In this document: in pieces, positions 1 to 15,070 of the stretch | Layout: every line of letters starts with the position of its first letter | Numbering within the stretch: position 1 is the first letter of the stretch | From: Xestospongia muta | Lineage: Eukaryota > Porifera > Demospongiae > Haplosclerida > Petrosiidae | Length of the DNA stretch: 64,000 nucleotides | Assembly (NCBI GenBank): GCA_963693285.1 | Contig: OY848918.1 | Coordinates: 7,443,156 to 7,507,155, forward strand | Reading direction: 5' to 3' | Program-made: the position numbers and the translations under genes | The notes under the pieces: generated by a model | What the model was told of the DNA's origin: nothing | The model's database searches: none | What the model saw: the letters and a program-made list of their open reading frames with translations, nothing else

Positions 1-862
1 GCAATAAGAGGAAATGTACTAAATATGAACAAATGGTCTTATTGCTGGGCGAGGAAGACACACCCACATCAAAACAACTTACGATAGTATTTGTACTAAC
101 TTGACACACTTGAATATCATATTGTCATTTACATCTGAACTCTCAATAGCCAGCAATAAGAGGAAATGTACTAAAAAATGAACAAATGGTCTTATTGCTA
201 AGTGAGGAAGACATGCCCACATCAAAACAACTTATGATAGTATTTGTATTAATTTGACACACTTGAATATCATATTGTCATTTACATCTGAACTCTCAAT
301 AGCCAGCAATAAGAGGAAATGTACTAAAAAATGAACAAATGGTCTTATTGCTGGGCGAGGAAGACACGCCCACATCAAAACAACTAACGATAGTATTTAT
401 ACTAACTTGACACACTTGAATATCATATTTTTGTTTACATTCAAAGTCTCAATAGCCAGCAATAAGAGGAAATGTACTAAAAAAGAACAAATGGTCTTAT
501 TGCTGGGTGAGGAAGACACACCCACATCAAAACAACTTACGATAGTATTTGCACTAATTTGACACACTTGAATATCATATTGTCATTTACATCTGAACTC
601 TCAATAGCCAGCAATAAGAGGAAATGTACTAAAAAAGAACAAATGGTCTTATTGCTGGGTGAGGAAGACACACCCACATCAAAACAACTTACGATAGTAT
701 TTGTACTAATTTGACACACTTGAATATCATATTTTCATTTACATCTGAACTCTCAATAGCCAGCAATAAGAGGAAATGTACTAAAAAATTAAACAAATGG
801 TCTTATTGCTGGGCGTGGAAGGCACGCCCACATGAAAACAACTAATGATAGTATCTTGTGGG
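1..862. repeat. Minisatellite, unit about 152 bp, about 5.6 copies
   Basis: Units begin near 1, 153, 306, 459, 611 and 763, each opening with GCAATAAGAGGAAATGTACT. Copies differ by a few substitutions and small indels. Every unit contains a 12-bp inverted repeat (CCAGCAATAAGA and TCTTATTGCTGG) separated by about 28-30 bases, so each could fold into a short hairpin. Short open frames inside it are by-products of the repeat. The array runs off the left edge of the window, so its full length is unknown. Confidence 0.95.
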
Positions 863-2039
863 GCGCGGCAGTGAAGCACTATGAATCTCATTAATGACTA
901 TTATGAAATAATTACCGACATGGGTGAACAAGAGCCTGTTTATAAATAACTAAAACTAAGGGCCAACAATAAAACTGGTCCCATTTGAGCAAACTAGAAC
1001 AACGCTACTAATTATATATATATTTATTTTACTTTTTTAGAGCAATTAATAAATAAATTAGTAAATAAATAAATAATAGAAGTCAAGTTAAAGTTCCAAG
1101 AGAGGAAGGTCTGCACCATCCTCCATACCTATACCATTCCTCCATTTCACTCTATAACCTTTTAAACACAAGTCTGTTGTATAAATCAACAAGAAAGATA
1201 GTCTAGCTCTTGTAGGAAAATCAATGTATGTATAATTTACATTGATGGTACATCATTTTGTTATTATTATTACAATCATTGGGTTAGTGTAAGTTAATAA
1301 CCAACATAAAAACAAAAAAACAATTGTCTGTAAAACAAGTTATTTTCTACATTGATTCTAATAAAGAGTGGTAAATACCATCAAAGAAACAACAATACTA
1401 CATTAATTGGTAATTTTTAACAAATGGAAATACTGCAACTAATGTAAACCATCCATTTTCTAAACGTTAAAAAGTGAAAATTTTCCCTGTGATGTAACAA
1501 TGTCGATATGGTCAATTGCAAAAAGAATGGACATTACGCTAAGTAATGGATTGTCATTTGGAGGACTGTGACCTTTAACAGTTTCAAAAAAACCACTTCC
1601 ATTCATTATAATCCAATATCAATTTCATTTAATTAACTATTGTTTAATCAAGGGCACCTGACTCTGATTTTGAAAGTACATGATAACATGACGATATGAA
1701 ATTGTAGACAATAATAGTAAAATGCACTAAAGTGAAAACACAACTCAACCTGGGCATAAGCAGCCACGCCTTGCTAATTCAATTCAATCAATGAATCAAC
1801 AAGAAATCTAGTACAAATTAATAATTCTAGCCATGTCAGTGAAGCAGTAACTAAGTAAACGATAGTATCATTCAATTGTCAAGCAAGATGAAGTGCTAGA
1901 TTCGTGACGAAAGTTTCTCTGAGTCTTTACATGCATGACGCTTTAAAATGTATAAATATTACATATTATACAAAACTTATTGTAACTTAAAGATGAAACG
2001 TTCCATAGTACAAATATAAATTGATATATTAACTATTAT
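863..2039. other. AT-rich stretch without a recognised gene
   Basis: I see no long open frame, no splice-bounded exon resembling the rest of the window, and no RNA gene. The sequence is AT-rich with simple runs such as (AAT)n near 1050-1075. Confidence 0.5.
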
Positions 2040-3765
2040 TAGCAGTTTTTTCAGTGCTTTGAGACGTTTCCTGAGTCCGAAATGAGTGTGGCAATTAAAT
2101 CGTCATCTACTCTAAGGAAACATTGAACAGTAAGCTTATTGGTAACCTAGGTAATTAAAGATGGGTGTGGTCAATTTAAGCAATGATAATATTCATAGCA
2201 CTATACCTCATTTTGTAAGTTCCAAGTCTTTGTGTGTAAATTCTTCATACATCATATGACGCTTTGGTAAAAATTATACATACTTCAAATCTTCCCATGT
2301 TGAACAACAAGTTAGGATTATCTTTATTAATACTATACAGTATACACTGATATAAAACTGTCTAGGAATAGAATGCGGAAGACGATTCTTGATCTCCCAA
2401 AATACAACACAACCCCTAATATGAAGAGAAAAACATGTAATTAATCCTTTATTAGATAGAGACATCCTCATTCATTTACAAGTTGACGTTATGTTTCATT
2501 AATCTCATTCTAGCACCACGAAGCCAACATTTTTTATTATTACCGTATACCGGGTTTTATTGGCGACCGTTAAAATTTGGTGAATTAGTGAATTTAAAAA
2601 AATCACCAAATAAATAACCGTCAAAAATTTTCACATAGTCGCCACACCCACAATTTTTATTTGTACACGTGAAACATTGTGGCTGGATGGCTAAAGTGGG
2701 TGTGGTAACAAGACATGTGCACATGATCTCATACTTAAAGAACATATGTATTCTATCAATATATTGAGCATAAAACATATAAGCTGACTTGATAAGTGAG
2801 GAAATCGTTTGGCATTTGAGGAGGATTATAGACCCAGTAATAACAGATCAAGTACTAAACCATTATATTGAACAATGAAGGAAGCAACTGGAGTCTTTTA
2901 ATAATACCACAAGAGTTAGTATGGTTCATATCCTATAGAGGATGTAATATAGTGGGTGGAGTTCTATTATATATTGTACCTTGTAGCTAATGACCATGTT
3001 GTTTTTACCTGTCATATAGTCTGCAATATTGTGATCAACAATTAAACAAAGTAATCGATTTAATAATGTCAGATCAATCTTCTCATAGAGTTTCTCAGAT
3101 GATGACTCCATCATTATATTACATTACATTCTCCTTCACCAGTATAATGGCAGTATTCCAAACATCTTGAAGATTATTGATACCTGAGAGAAAAAGAGAT
3201 AAGAATAAACTTACTTTCTCCTCTCTTACCTTGACACCATTGGTAGACTAGTAGAGGAGGGGTTCAGTGTCTGATGGTTTAATCCGAGGAAAACAGTCAT
3301 ATGCAATGTTTGTCAACCTCATGATAGGCACCAGTTATTTCCTCTAATGGTTCTACATCATAGACTGGTATCAGATGACTATAGAGATCCATAAAGTCTA
3401 TACCAAACTAGAAATAGGTGTGGTCAATTGATGAATAGGTGTGGCTAAGAACTGACTTCTTTGAGAGTTCTTTGCATTAGTTTGTTAATGAAGTATTTCA
3501 CAACACAAGCGAAAGGTATTACTAAATCCAGACTTCTTTCTCTCTTTTGTGGTCAGTGTCCTAACTGGTTGTAAGTTAAAGTTGTAGTCCAAATGTAAAT
3601 AGTTGCGATTTCTATGATGAATCAATTGTTCAACATGTCGTAACCATGACAACAGACTTCAAGTCCTACCTCCACTAAATCAAGTTTTGTAGACTGGAAA
3701 ACTTGGTATGTTTAAGTGACCGAAATAAATACCTAATAAACAATGACATCATGATGACATCATCA
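2040..3765 (-). pseudogene. PRPF8: PRP8 spliceosome factor, decayed partial copy 1
   Basis: PRP8 is the central scaffold of the U5 snRNP. On the minus strand, from high to low coordinates, PRP8 blocks can be read in order: [11 protein letters not shown] near 3700-3640, [18 protein letters not shown] near 3400-3330, IKPSDTEP near 3280, [16 protein letters not shown] with [11 protein letters not shown] (3100-3000), DMNHTNS near 2925, YIDRIHMFF near 2760, RMRLMKHNVNL near 2500, [10 protein letters not shown] near 2400, then QCFLRVDD near 2120. Intron boundaries survive, for example an acceptor before the [11 protein letters not shown] block, so this is a genomic duplicate and not a retrocopy. 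Frameshifts and stops break it, and the stretch between the LDLVEVG and IDFMDL blocks is deleted. Roughly the middle third of a protein of about 2,300 residues is represented. The homology call comes from remembered family sequence. Confidence 0.88.
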
Positions 3766-4215
3766 ATACAGTAAGTGACCTTTTCTTCATTGCTATAGGT
3801 GGACGGTGTTTTAAAGCATTAAGAACAAATACTTTTAGTAATTTCTGATACAACACTCTCACTTTTACAGGTTATACGGGAGGACAATGTTCCTAGTATC
3901 ACATCTTGACAAGAGGGACATCCAGTGCAAAGGGGAGTGGTGCCCATAGAAGGAATGCAGAGGAACAAATTACTTAATTTCATAACGGGCGTGGTCTCTC
4001 ATTAATTATTATTATGACATTTTTAATAATCAATTAAAAATCAATTAATGTTGGTCACACGTGTGAAGGTGTGATGTAATTTCCCGCCAAATTTGTCATG
4101 AGTTTGTGCCTTGTGTTTGTCAAAATGAAGCATGATAGAGATGTCTTGAAAGTATAAAGTGACTCCATTTGCAAACTTATATTAGTGCACTAACCCCCGT
4201 GGGTCTTCGTCGCTA
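3766..4215. other. Non-coding stretch between the PRP8 fragment and simple repeats
   Basis: Nothing recognisable. It contains the motif GGGCGTGGTC and AT-rich runs, with no exon-like open frame. Confidence 0.4.
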
Positions 4216-4314
4216 CGACTCGTCTCTTCGTTGGATCGACCCTCTTCACGACTCGTCTCTTCGTTGGATCGACCCTCTTCACGACTCGTCTCCTCGTTGG
4301 ATCGTCCCTCTTCG
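4216..4314. repeat. 33-bp tandem repeat, three copies
   Basis: Three adjacent 33-bp units start at 4216, 4249 and 4282, each beginning CGACTCGTCTC. The third has diverged slightly. Because 33 is a multiple of three, a short plus-strand open frame runs through it with a repeating peptide, but no other coding evidence exists. Confidence 0.9.
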
Positions 4315-4687
4315 CTGGATTATCTTTCCATTCAGTTATGATCATTCTTTTCTTTTCTGTTTTTTATTTAATTATTTTTTTTTGTAATTTTTGTTTGGAT
4401 CAGTCAATTCGCTAATTGATTATTTCTCTTCGTTTCTACAGGACTCAATTTGGAAGCTCTTACTATGGGTTCTCTGATGTTTGACTGTTCTTAGTTCTCT
4501 GATGTTCTCTCATGTTTTGACTGTTCTCAGTTCTCTGGATGTAAAAGATGAGCCACTCTCCTGCCTGGTCTCTTCTGTCTTCTTCCTTCAAGCCTTCTTT
4601 CCTCTTCTTTTAATTTTTATTTTTATTTTATTTTGGGCTATCCAGCCTATACACTATACACACATTCATACAAATCCTATTAATTAT

Positions 4688-4760
4688 CTCTCCCCTGCCG
4701 CCTGGCGGCCTAAAAAAATTTTTTTAAAAATATCCTAGGCCGCCAGGTGGCAGGGGAGAG
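4688..4760. repeat. GC-rich hairpin (25-bp inverted repeat)
   Basis: The left arm (4688-4712) and right arm (4736-4760) are reverse complements over 25 bases with one mismatch. Each arm starts or ends with CTCTCCCCTGCC or its complement. The 23-base spacer is nearly all A and T. Such a GC-rich stem stands out in AT-rich surroundings. It could be a foldback/MITE remnant or part of a structured transcript. No target-site duplication is obvious. Confidence 0.85.
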
Positions 4761-5049
4761 CTCTGATCTTCTAGGGTGCGTGTGTGTGCTGTGTGTGTGT
4801 GCAGGTTGGTGGTCCTTTTTCACTTCCTCTGTCTCTCTTCACTCTCCATCCATTCATTGTCACTATCAGTTCACAACTACTCTCTTTCACTCTCTTTTTC
4901 TCTCCCTACAGGAGCAGCACTGGTGAAAAAGGTGAGTTGTCTCTCCATCCATCCATCCACTTCTCATCCATTCTTTAGTAATCCAGTTGTTATTCTCTCT
5001 TTCTCCCTCTATGTTCTCAACTTGTGGACTGACTGGACTCTTGGGAACT

Positions 5050-5223
5050 CTCTATCTTCTCTTTTCTACAATTACTGGATTGGAGACCTTCACTGTACTT
5101 CTAGGGGACTCTCAACTACTACAGAGACTGTCTTATTTTTCTATTTTCTCTTTCCTACAATTACTGGATTGGAGACCTTCACTGGACTTCTTGGAGACTC
5201 TCAACTATAGAGACTGTCTTATT
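5050..5223. repeat. Direct tandem duplication of about 93 bp
   Basis: Two copies, one starting near 5050 and one near 5143, share CAATTACTGGATTGGAGACC and the following text through GAGACTGTCTTATTTT. Three small overlapping plus-strand open frames (4776-5238) lie in this CT-rich region, but they show no domain and no conserved splice structure, so I do not call a gene. Downstream, to about 6100, the DNA is very AT-rich, with AAATTTG/ATTTAACATTTC-type direct repeats at 5310-5480. Confidence 0.8.
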
Positions 5224-6099
5224 TTTTTTTATTTTTAGTTTTCATTTTATTTTTTAATTTTTAGTTTTCATTATTTTCTTTACATGTTATTTTAGATATT
5301 AAAATTTGTCTTTAAAAACATTTTCACTAAAATTTGTTTTAAGTCAATTTAAGTTCATAAATTTTAACATTTCATTAAGTTCATAAATATTTAACATTTC
5401 AATTTGTCTTTAAAAACATTTTCACTAAAATTTGTTTTAAGTTCATAAATTAAGTTAATAAATATTTAACATTTCAACTTTGAAAAAAATTTCTTTTGAA
5501 ACTCTATATAACACTTAATGAACAGCTACTTACCATTATTGTTGTATATTATAATAGTTTTACAAGAAAAAACAATGTTCTTTTTTTTACAAAATAATGA
5601 ATATAAAATCTATTATTTTTTTACAAAAAATTAATTTAAAATCCATTAAAGTGTTTTGCTTGTTAGGCGTGTGCTAATGATCAATATTTCCCGCCATAAT
5701 GGTGGTCACGCGTTTGCTGTTCCTCGCTAGGCGCGTGCTGACAACATGCATGGCCTGGTGACCTGGCAATGTGTACTCGTTAGTAATGAATTCTCTGGAG
5801 ACTTTCTTTGACTAGACTCTCGAGATCTTAACCTATTTTGATAGATTAATTTCTGTTTCAGCGTTTCTTTTTAATTTCCAATTTTACTCTATATCATTGT
5901 TTTTAGACATTATAAAACTTGCCTTTATGTTAAAATTATACCAATATACAGTGAGGGCTATCCAGTTTCATGGTGCCTAAGTAACAGACAGGATCAAACA
6001 CTACTGATATATTACTTTGAGCACCTTAAGAAAAAGACTGTAACAATTAAAGTATTTTATATCTGATGATAGGTTCTATAATATCAGATATCAGTATTC

Positions 6100-6443
6100 A
6101 ATAGACATCCACAAAAGCTATGTTTGTGGCATGTAGATTGTGTCTGGAGAGGTGCCTTGAAATTTATCAGTGACAAAGAGCAAAGTGTCAAGTCTACCAT
6201 ACTCTCCACACACTTCTTGACGAAAGATAACAACAACTTTGAACTACTTTTCAATGAGTTTAAGACACGTACTGACAATAACGAGAGCACACAATGTTTC
6301 ACTAAGTACTTCAAGATAGAGTATCAAATAGGTCTCATTGACAACAGATATGTACATAGCGTAAAGCTTTTAATACAAGCTATAAAAGAAACTCAGTGTA
6401 ATGAATGGTCAGTTAACTCTATATTAAATCCAGAAAACCTGTA
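6100..6443 (+). pseudogene. Possible MULE-type transposase remnant
   Basis: One open frame of about 106 codons follows PQKLCLWHVDCVWRGAL (near 6105-6160), which resembles the LCxWHxxRxW motif of MULE-family transposases. The rest is polar and alpha-helical in appearance (EFKTRTDNNES, FTKYFKIEYQ) and ends at a stop at 6442. No start, catalytic triad, zinc finger or terminal inverted repeats are visible. It could instead be a fragment of a host protein with a related domain. The family assignment is tentative. Confidence 0.35.
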
Positions 6444-7249
6444 ACCTTTGATGTCTTTGATTAATATAAGAAACTAATTACTATTCACGTTGAATTATCA
6501 TAGTTCATATAATTATCATATATTACTATAACAATATCACTCAATATAATTATAACATTCAAATACTATCATAAAATTACCTTATTTTTTTTAATATTGA
6601 AATATCCATATAAGGAAGTGACATCATCATATACATCTTTCCTATATGACAACAAAGTTATCATCACTTTGTGAAGCTCTATACAAATATAAGGATTGTT
6701 ATTTAATATAGAATACTGCTAATGTAATATGAGGTAATATAACACAATCCTAATCCTCCGAGTTCTTTAGGAGTATAAAATACCATGGGTGGGAAAGGAA
6801 AGGGCATTTCAGAGTTTAGACCAATCTTGATATGAGTTTGAATCTAGTGGGTGGAGTCATGATATCTTGTCAAACTGGTTGAACTAGTTTACTAACCTTG
6901 TTTTCACACATTTAACTAGCAGATCTAATATCTCCTGAGTATTAATAACAACCTCTCTAAAGTAAGTCCAATAAGAGCAGTGTTCTATTTGTTAATGATC
7001 TACACATATAATATATAATGTATTAATACATTATATATGATATATATTTTATATAGGTAGTATTAATGATGAGCTCAGTGTGCAGTGAAATGTAATCAGT
7101 ATGGGGTGTGGTCATTGTATGTCACACCTCTCATAGACTTGAAACAAACATCTGAATTCACAGTAATAGGTGTGGTCTAACCTTGGTAAATGTTGTTGAT
7201 CTAGATGCCATATGGATATGTCAAACATGATTATGAAAACAATACATTG
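6444..7249. other. Non-coding, partly duplicated flank
   Basis: 6613-6745 is closely repeated at about 10170-10305, next to PRP8 copy 2. It shares TCATATACATCTTTCC-type text and the run ending in GAGGTAATATAACACAA. No intact exon is seen. The duplication suggests that the DNA flanking PRP8 was copied with it. Confidence 0.6.
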
Positions 7250-10190
<2,941 letters not shown>

Positions 10191-10655
10191 ATATCTTTCC
10201 TATATGACAACATAGTTATCATAACATTGTGAAGCTCTATACAAATATAAGGATTGTTATTTAATATAGAATACTACTAATATAATATGAGGTAATGTAA
10301 CACAAGATGATACATCAGTATGGACTCATAATACATTCTACCATGACTCTACGACTTTGTCAGTAGATAGAGCAAAAAGAACAATTTTGACATATGCTAT
10401 AGCTTAGATCAATTTTCTATGATATTCAAACCTAAATGTAGAAAGTAACGATTCTTATGTCCAGATTGTCACATCATATAAAAATATAAACTATAATGAC
10501 AAACAAATTAAGTTTATATATATATATATATATATATTGTATACAACATACCTAAGTTATTAATAAAGACATTGACAGCAAAGTTCATATACAACAGCCA
10601 TCTGCTGAAGTTCAAGTCCCGCCCTTTATTAGTATTCATAGTTATTATTCCAATT

Positions 10656-11851
10656 ATGTATGTTCTATTAACTCTACTTCTTTCTACTCAAGGTAATCTA
10701 ACAAATAATAGATGATATTGTTTCATTTTTTTTGCTAAAAGTATTTTTAGTATGTTCTCAAGTTATATCTTATAACTGTCTTGATGAAATGTGTCCTTTG
10801 GAGAATGCTGAGTTGTCATCTCATGGGAAATGGTATCCGTTGGTATGCACCACCAGGCAATCAACTTGGAACAATTTTTGCTGCAGTTCAGTCTACACAC
10901 ACTTTTACACAGTCAGGTTATACTGGCACTTTTATTAACTATACCAATGTGTCTGGAATGTGGACTATGTTAAGTTTTACTGCTACTACTAATAAAAATG
11001 GAACAATAGTTCAATGTCAAGATATAAGTGTTGTAGGCTTACCATCAAATTGTACATTACTAATATCAGGTACATATACTAAACCACTACTACTATATTA
11101 CAGTTATCAACTATTATTGTTTTAAGGTCCTCCAAGTGATGTTCCTATAGGACTGGGTTTTACAGCTCTCACGAACACTTCAGTCACTCTCTACTGGTCA
11201 TCTCTTATTCTTCATCCTAACTGTATAGTTAACTACACTGTTGAGATCAGGACAACCAGTGATAATATATTGATCAGTAGTCTTAGTACTGGTAGTAATA
11301 TCACCAGTACTAATGTATCTACTGGTGTCTCTTAGTCAGTAGAGTATCAGTACAGAGTAGTAGGGTCTGATATTATTAATAGATTAGGACCCTATAGTCA
11401 ATATACTATGTTCACTCTGGATGGTAAGAACTATACTATAAACATAATATTACTATTCTTACGGTTCCCCATGCAGTGTCACTAATCACTGATATTATAA
11501 ATAATACTATATAGTCAAAAGTGTAAGTGTACAATTATATTTCCATTATAGCTAATGAAAAACAACAAACCTCATATTTATTAGGTAATTTATAAAACAA
11601 ACATGTTACATTACTGAATTGTTTATTTAACAGTGAGTATACCAGTCAGTATGTTCTTCTCTTCTCTATAAACTGCTGTTATTACTACACTTATTTTCTA
11701 TCTCATTATAAGAAGGAGGAGCTACAATAAAGACACTCCACCTACTACCCAATTAGGTCCAATATATGATGATGTTAAGTTACCAGAGATCTCAGAACAA
11801 AAAGAGATCATTGAATTACAAGGAAATACTGCTTATGGATATATCAATTAG
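10656..11851 (+). pseudogene. Ig/FN3 receptor A, broken paralogue of gene L
   Basis: Exon 1 (10656-10692) encodes the hydrophobic signal MYVLLTLLLSTQ. The Ig exon (10742 or 10751 to 11069) carries a 5-base deletion near 10810 relative to gene L, which removes a Cys codon and shifts the frame. The FN3 exon (11127-11423) has an in-frame TAG where the paralogues read CAG (near 11333). The second FN3 domain is deleted: its first exon at about 11466 joins directly to the stalk near 11511. The transmembrane/tail exon (11634-11851) has a TAA in place of TTA (near 11670), although the YDDV and NTAYGYIN tail motifs remain. Four independent lesions make this a clear pseudogene. Confidence 0.88.
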
Positions 11852-12067
11852 AATTTCTTAATTTGACACAATTTTTGTCATATACAGTATTTTAGTTATC
11901 ATAACTACATTCAATGTTATGAATATACTCATAATGTATGGATGACTGAACTCTCAGTATTAGGTGGGTTGAGACTGGTCCACCCACCTTATAATAACGA
12001 GACAATTATTGATGAATAATAGAAGCTCTATATCACTTAGATATTATATCTTAGTGTCATTGTAAGT

Positions 12068-14610
12068 ATGAGCATCATTTCCTACTGGCTAGTCCTTCTT
12101 TTGAAATGTGTTGTTGTCAAATGTATGTAAGTTACCAATGTTAGTTTTCTATTTTAAATGATCATTTTATTGTAGTATCATTTACAAGTCTTAATCAAAC
12201 ATCTCCATTATATTCTCCTGTGTGTCTTGGAGATACTGTAGTATTCACTTGTGTTGCTAATGGTACTGGATCTACTTATTGGAGAGTAAAAGGAGGAGTA
12301 GTACGTCGTTTACACAGTGGCAAACAGTCTGATACTATTGAAAGTTTTACAATAAATGTTATAGAAATAAATGGTACAACAGTAGTATCTACTGCTACTG
12401 TTCAAACTGTCACATTACAATTAAATGGAGCTAGTATTAGTTGTTCTGCTAATTTACAAGGTCCATTCATTACAAAGTCAATAAATATAGCAGGTAACTT
12501 TAGCTTAGCTGTATTTAGTAACATATCATCTAATTACTTTACAGATCCACCCGATATAGTCAATAACGTCACTGTTATACCTGTTAGTAGTACATCAGCT
12601 ATATTGAGTTGGTCTCCAGGATATTACTGTGTAGTGAACTATACTGTCACTGTACTCAGTAGTACTAACAATACAGATCAATATAATACAAGTGATAATA
12701 CTACATCAATTGTTATAAACTTTATAACAGGAGTACAATATTCATTTATAGTTATTGCAAGAGACAATGTTGGAAGAGTAGGACCTCCTAGTCAGTTATT
12801 AAACTATACTTGGGACGGTAAGATAAAATAAACAAATGTGTATTATATAATGTTATCTTTTATTAAAGTACCATCATTGCAAGTTACAAATGTCACTTTG
12901 TTTCCAATTTCAAATACTGATACTGAACTAATTTGGGAAGTAAGTAATTTTAAAATAATAGTACTAGCTAAATATCTCATTCCTATTTACAGACAATAGT
13001 AGACACATCTCGTCCTCTTATTCTATATTATATTGTGACAAATCCATTGACCGATGCAATTATTAATACTACTAATACCAGTGTTATTATTACTGGACTA
13101 ACTCCTGGTCAATATTACAATATTAATATCACAGCTGTTAATATCATTGGACCTGGTCCAGTACTTATGATAAATGGTAAATTAGTGTAATATTGTACTA
13201 ATATAGGTCTATAAAATTCCTTATAGTTACAATACAACTAATAGTGACAAGTTTGTCATCAGGTAAGTATACAATATTCTGTATTTCATTTCAAGAAATA
13301 TCCTCCATTGATTATATAACTTCAACACTTAGTATTAATAGGTAGTTCATTTATTAGAGTCTATTATGTCAATTACTTTGAAATTTAATCAATAATTATT
13401 AAATTATACAAAACATAAAATTGAATATATAATTAATGCTATTTATTTCAGGTACTAATACTAACTCATTATCAATATACAGTACTGTTATATCTACATT
13501 ATCAACAACTGATACTACTTGTGTGAGTACCACATGTACAGGTATGTTCAATATAAAAGTAGAAAACATTACTAATGAAGATGTAGGGACAATTATTTAA
13601 ATTAAATCATCATGTTTAGAGACATCCCTATATCAGCAGTGCTACCCACTGCCTTATATTTTAATAATAAGACCAACACCTACCTATTATTATAGTCATA
13701 AATTGAATATACACACAGTTGTATTAAAATAATGTAAAATGTAAGAGGCTTTACATACTGAATGTTTTCGGACAAATTAACTACTTTCATTTCAAAGCTC
13801 TCAAAATATATTTATAAAAGTGGATAGTTCGTTTTTATTGTGCTACCAAGATGATCAATGTGATTTTATTTTTTCAATTTATATATCCATGATCAGGGAC
13901 ATCTCTACATATCCTATATGTTAACTATAAGACAAATATTTACCTGTTACTATAGTTATAAATTATATTCTATCTACTAGCACTACAATATCAGTGTCTA
14001 CTATTTTACATTTTTTATGATAAATTCACAAACTTCAACTTCATTGATATCGTCGTTAATTCCAGCAAGTACTATATCATTTCATTCAACTAGTATGTCC
14101 TTTATATTTTAAATGTTTAGTTATCAATTTAACAGACACTGTCTTGACTTCTTTAATTATTCTTACACCTACTGTATCAAGTCTCCCTACAGATAGACCT
14201 AGTAGTGGTTAGTTATATATTACTACTGTTGTTTAGTATCTCTCTTATGTCTAGTACTAAGTAATGGAGTTATTGCTGGTATTATTATTAGTATTGTTAT
14301 CTTACTAGTACTAATAATAATTGTTATCTTAACTATTGTCTTGATATATAAAGGTCAGTACTATATAGTAGTGAGTTATACTATTACCACTGTATGTGTG
14401 TGTGTCCTACTAGTGTCCAGTACTAAACAGAGTAAAGATGAGACTAGTCCAGTGATAAAAGAGTTCTTCTCAGAAAAAAATGAAGCCTATGGTATAACTA
14501 AAGGAGCAGATGATCAGTCACCAATTGAAGTAACAGAGAATGTAGCATATAGTACAATGGAACAACAACCATCACTTAATACTCCTCCAGTTTATGAGAC
14601 AATAAATTAA
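12068..14610 (+). CDS. Receptor B: Ig, two FN3, stalk, TM, YSTM/YETIN tail
   Basis: Predicted single-pass cell-surface receptor, 464 residues, 10 exons: 12068-12122, 12176-12493, 12545-12817, 12869-12939, 12993-13176, 13227-13262, 13452-13541, 14136-14207, 14255-14353, 14414-14610. Exon 1 gives a signal peptide (SYWLVLLLK core). Exon 2 is an Ig-like domain (FTC...W...SISC). Exons 3 and 4-5 are FN3 domains, exons 6-8 a Thr/Ser stalk. Exon 9 is a very hydrophobic helix (IIISIVILLVLIIIVI), and exon 10 a tail with EAYGIT, NVAYSTM and PVYETIN. YSTM fits the YxxM class bound by PI3-kinase SH2 domains. All junctions except the one inside FN3-2 are phase 1. The 51-nt intron 2 has no stop and is a multiple of three, so retention would keep frame. 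A further stalk exon near 14040 has lost its acceptor. The ectodomain matches gene E; the tail does not. Confidence 0.8.
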
Positions 14611-15070
14611 GACAATAATAAAACAAGTACTAATGTTTGTTAATTTATTTTATGTTTGAATTATTGCATAGAGGATATTAATTCTGATTTAACAATAATA
14701 TTTCTTGCTACAAGAAATGACACTGTTCACCTGGGTAGGCTTTATATAATTAAAACAATAGGTATTTCAATTATAATCCCTTTTCAAAGAATACTGGTTG
14801 TATAACTGTCTGTACTGCTATATGGTGATGATCAGGAGCCAAAAAGTGATGTCATGTTCATGGCTTCAATTAAAGTCATGACTATATACTATTTCAACTG
14901 AACTAATTCAATTAAGATCTTTCCAACATACACTGGTTATATATAACTATACTGCTATACTCTTATAATACACATTTATACGTATGCAAGTTGTATAGTT
15001 ATTTATGAGCAATCATTACAATACGTTATCTCATTAATAAACTCAACCCACAATTATAAGATTCCTCAAG
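14611..15070. other. Intergenic region between B and C
   Basis: AATAAA-like sequence lies just after the stop of B (about 14617-14622), a plausible poly(A) signal. The remainder is AT-rich and holds the presumed 5' region of C; I see no clear core promoter motif. Confidence 0.4.

Noticed and set aside
1..862. Regularly spaced repeats resembling a CRISPR array
   Set aside because: The whole 152-bp unit repeats, with no unique spacers, and the DNA is eukaryotic; it is a minisatellite.
4169..5238. Several overlapping plus-strand open frames of 64-144 codons
   Set aside because: They lie in CT-rich simple sequence and local tandem repeats, in competing frames, with no conserved domain.
10519..10537. 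Short (TA)n tract before pseudogene A as a TATA box
   Set aside because: A simple dinucleotide repeat about 120 bases from the ATG and not conserved before the paralogue L.
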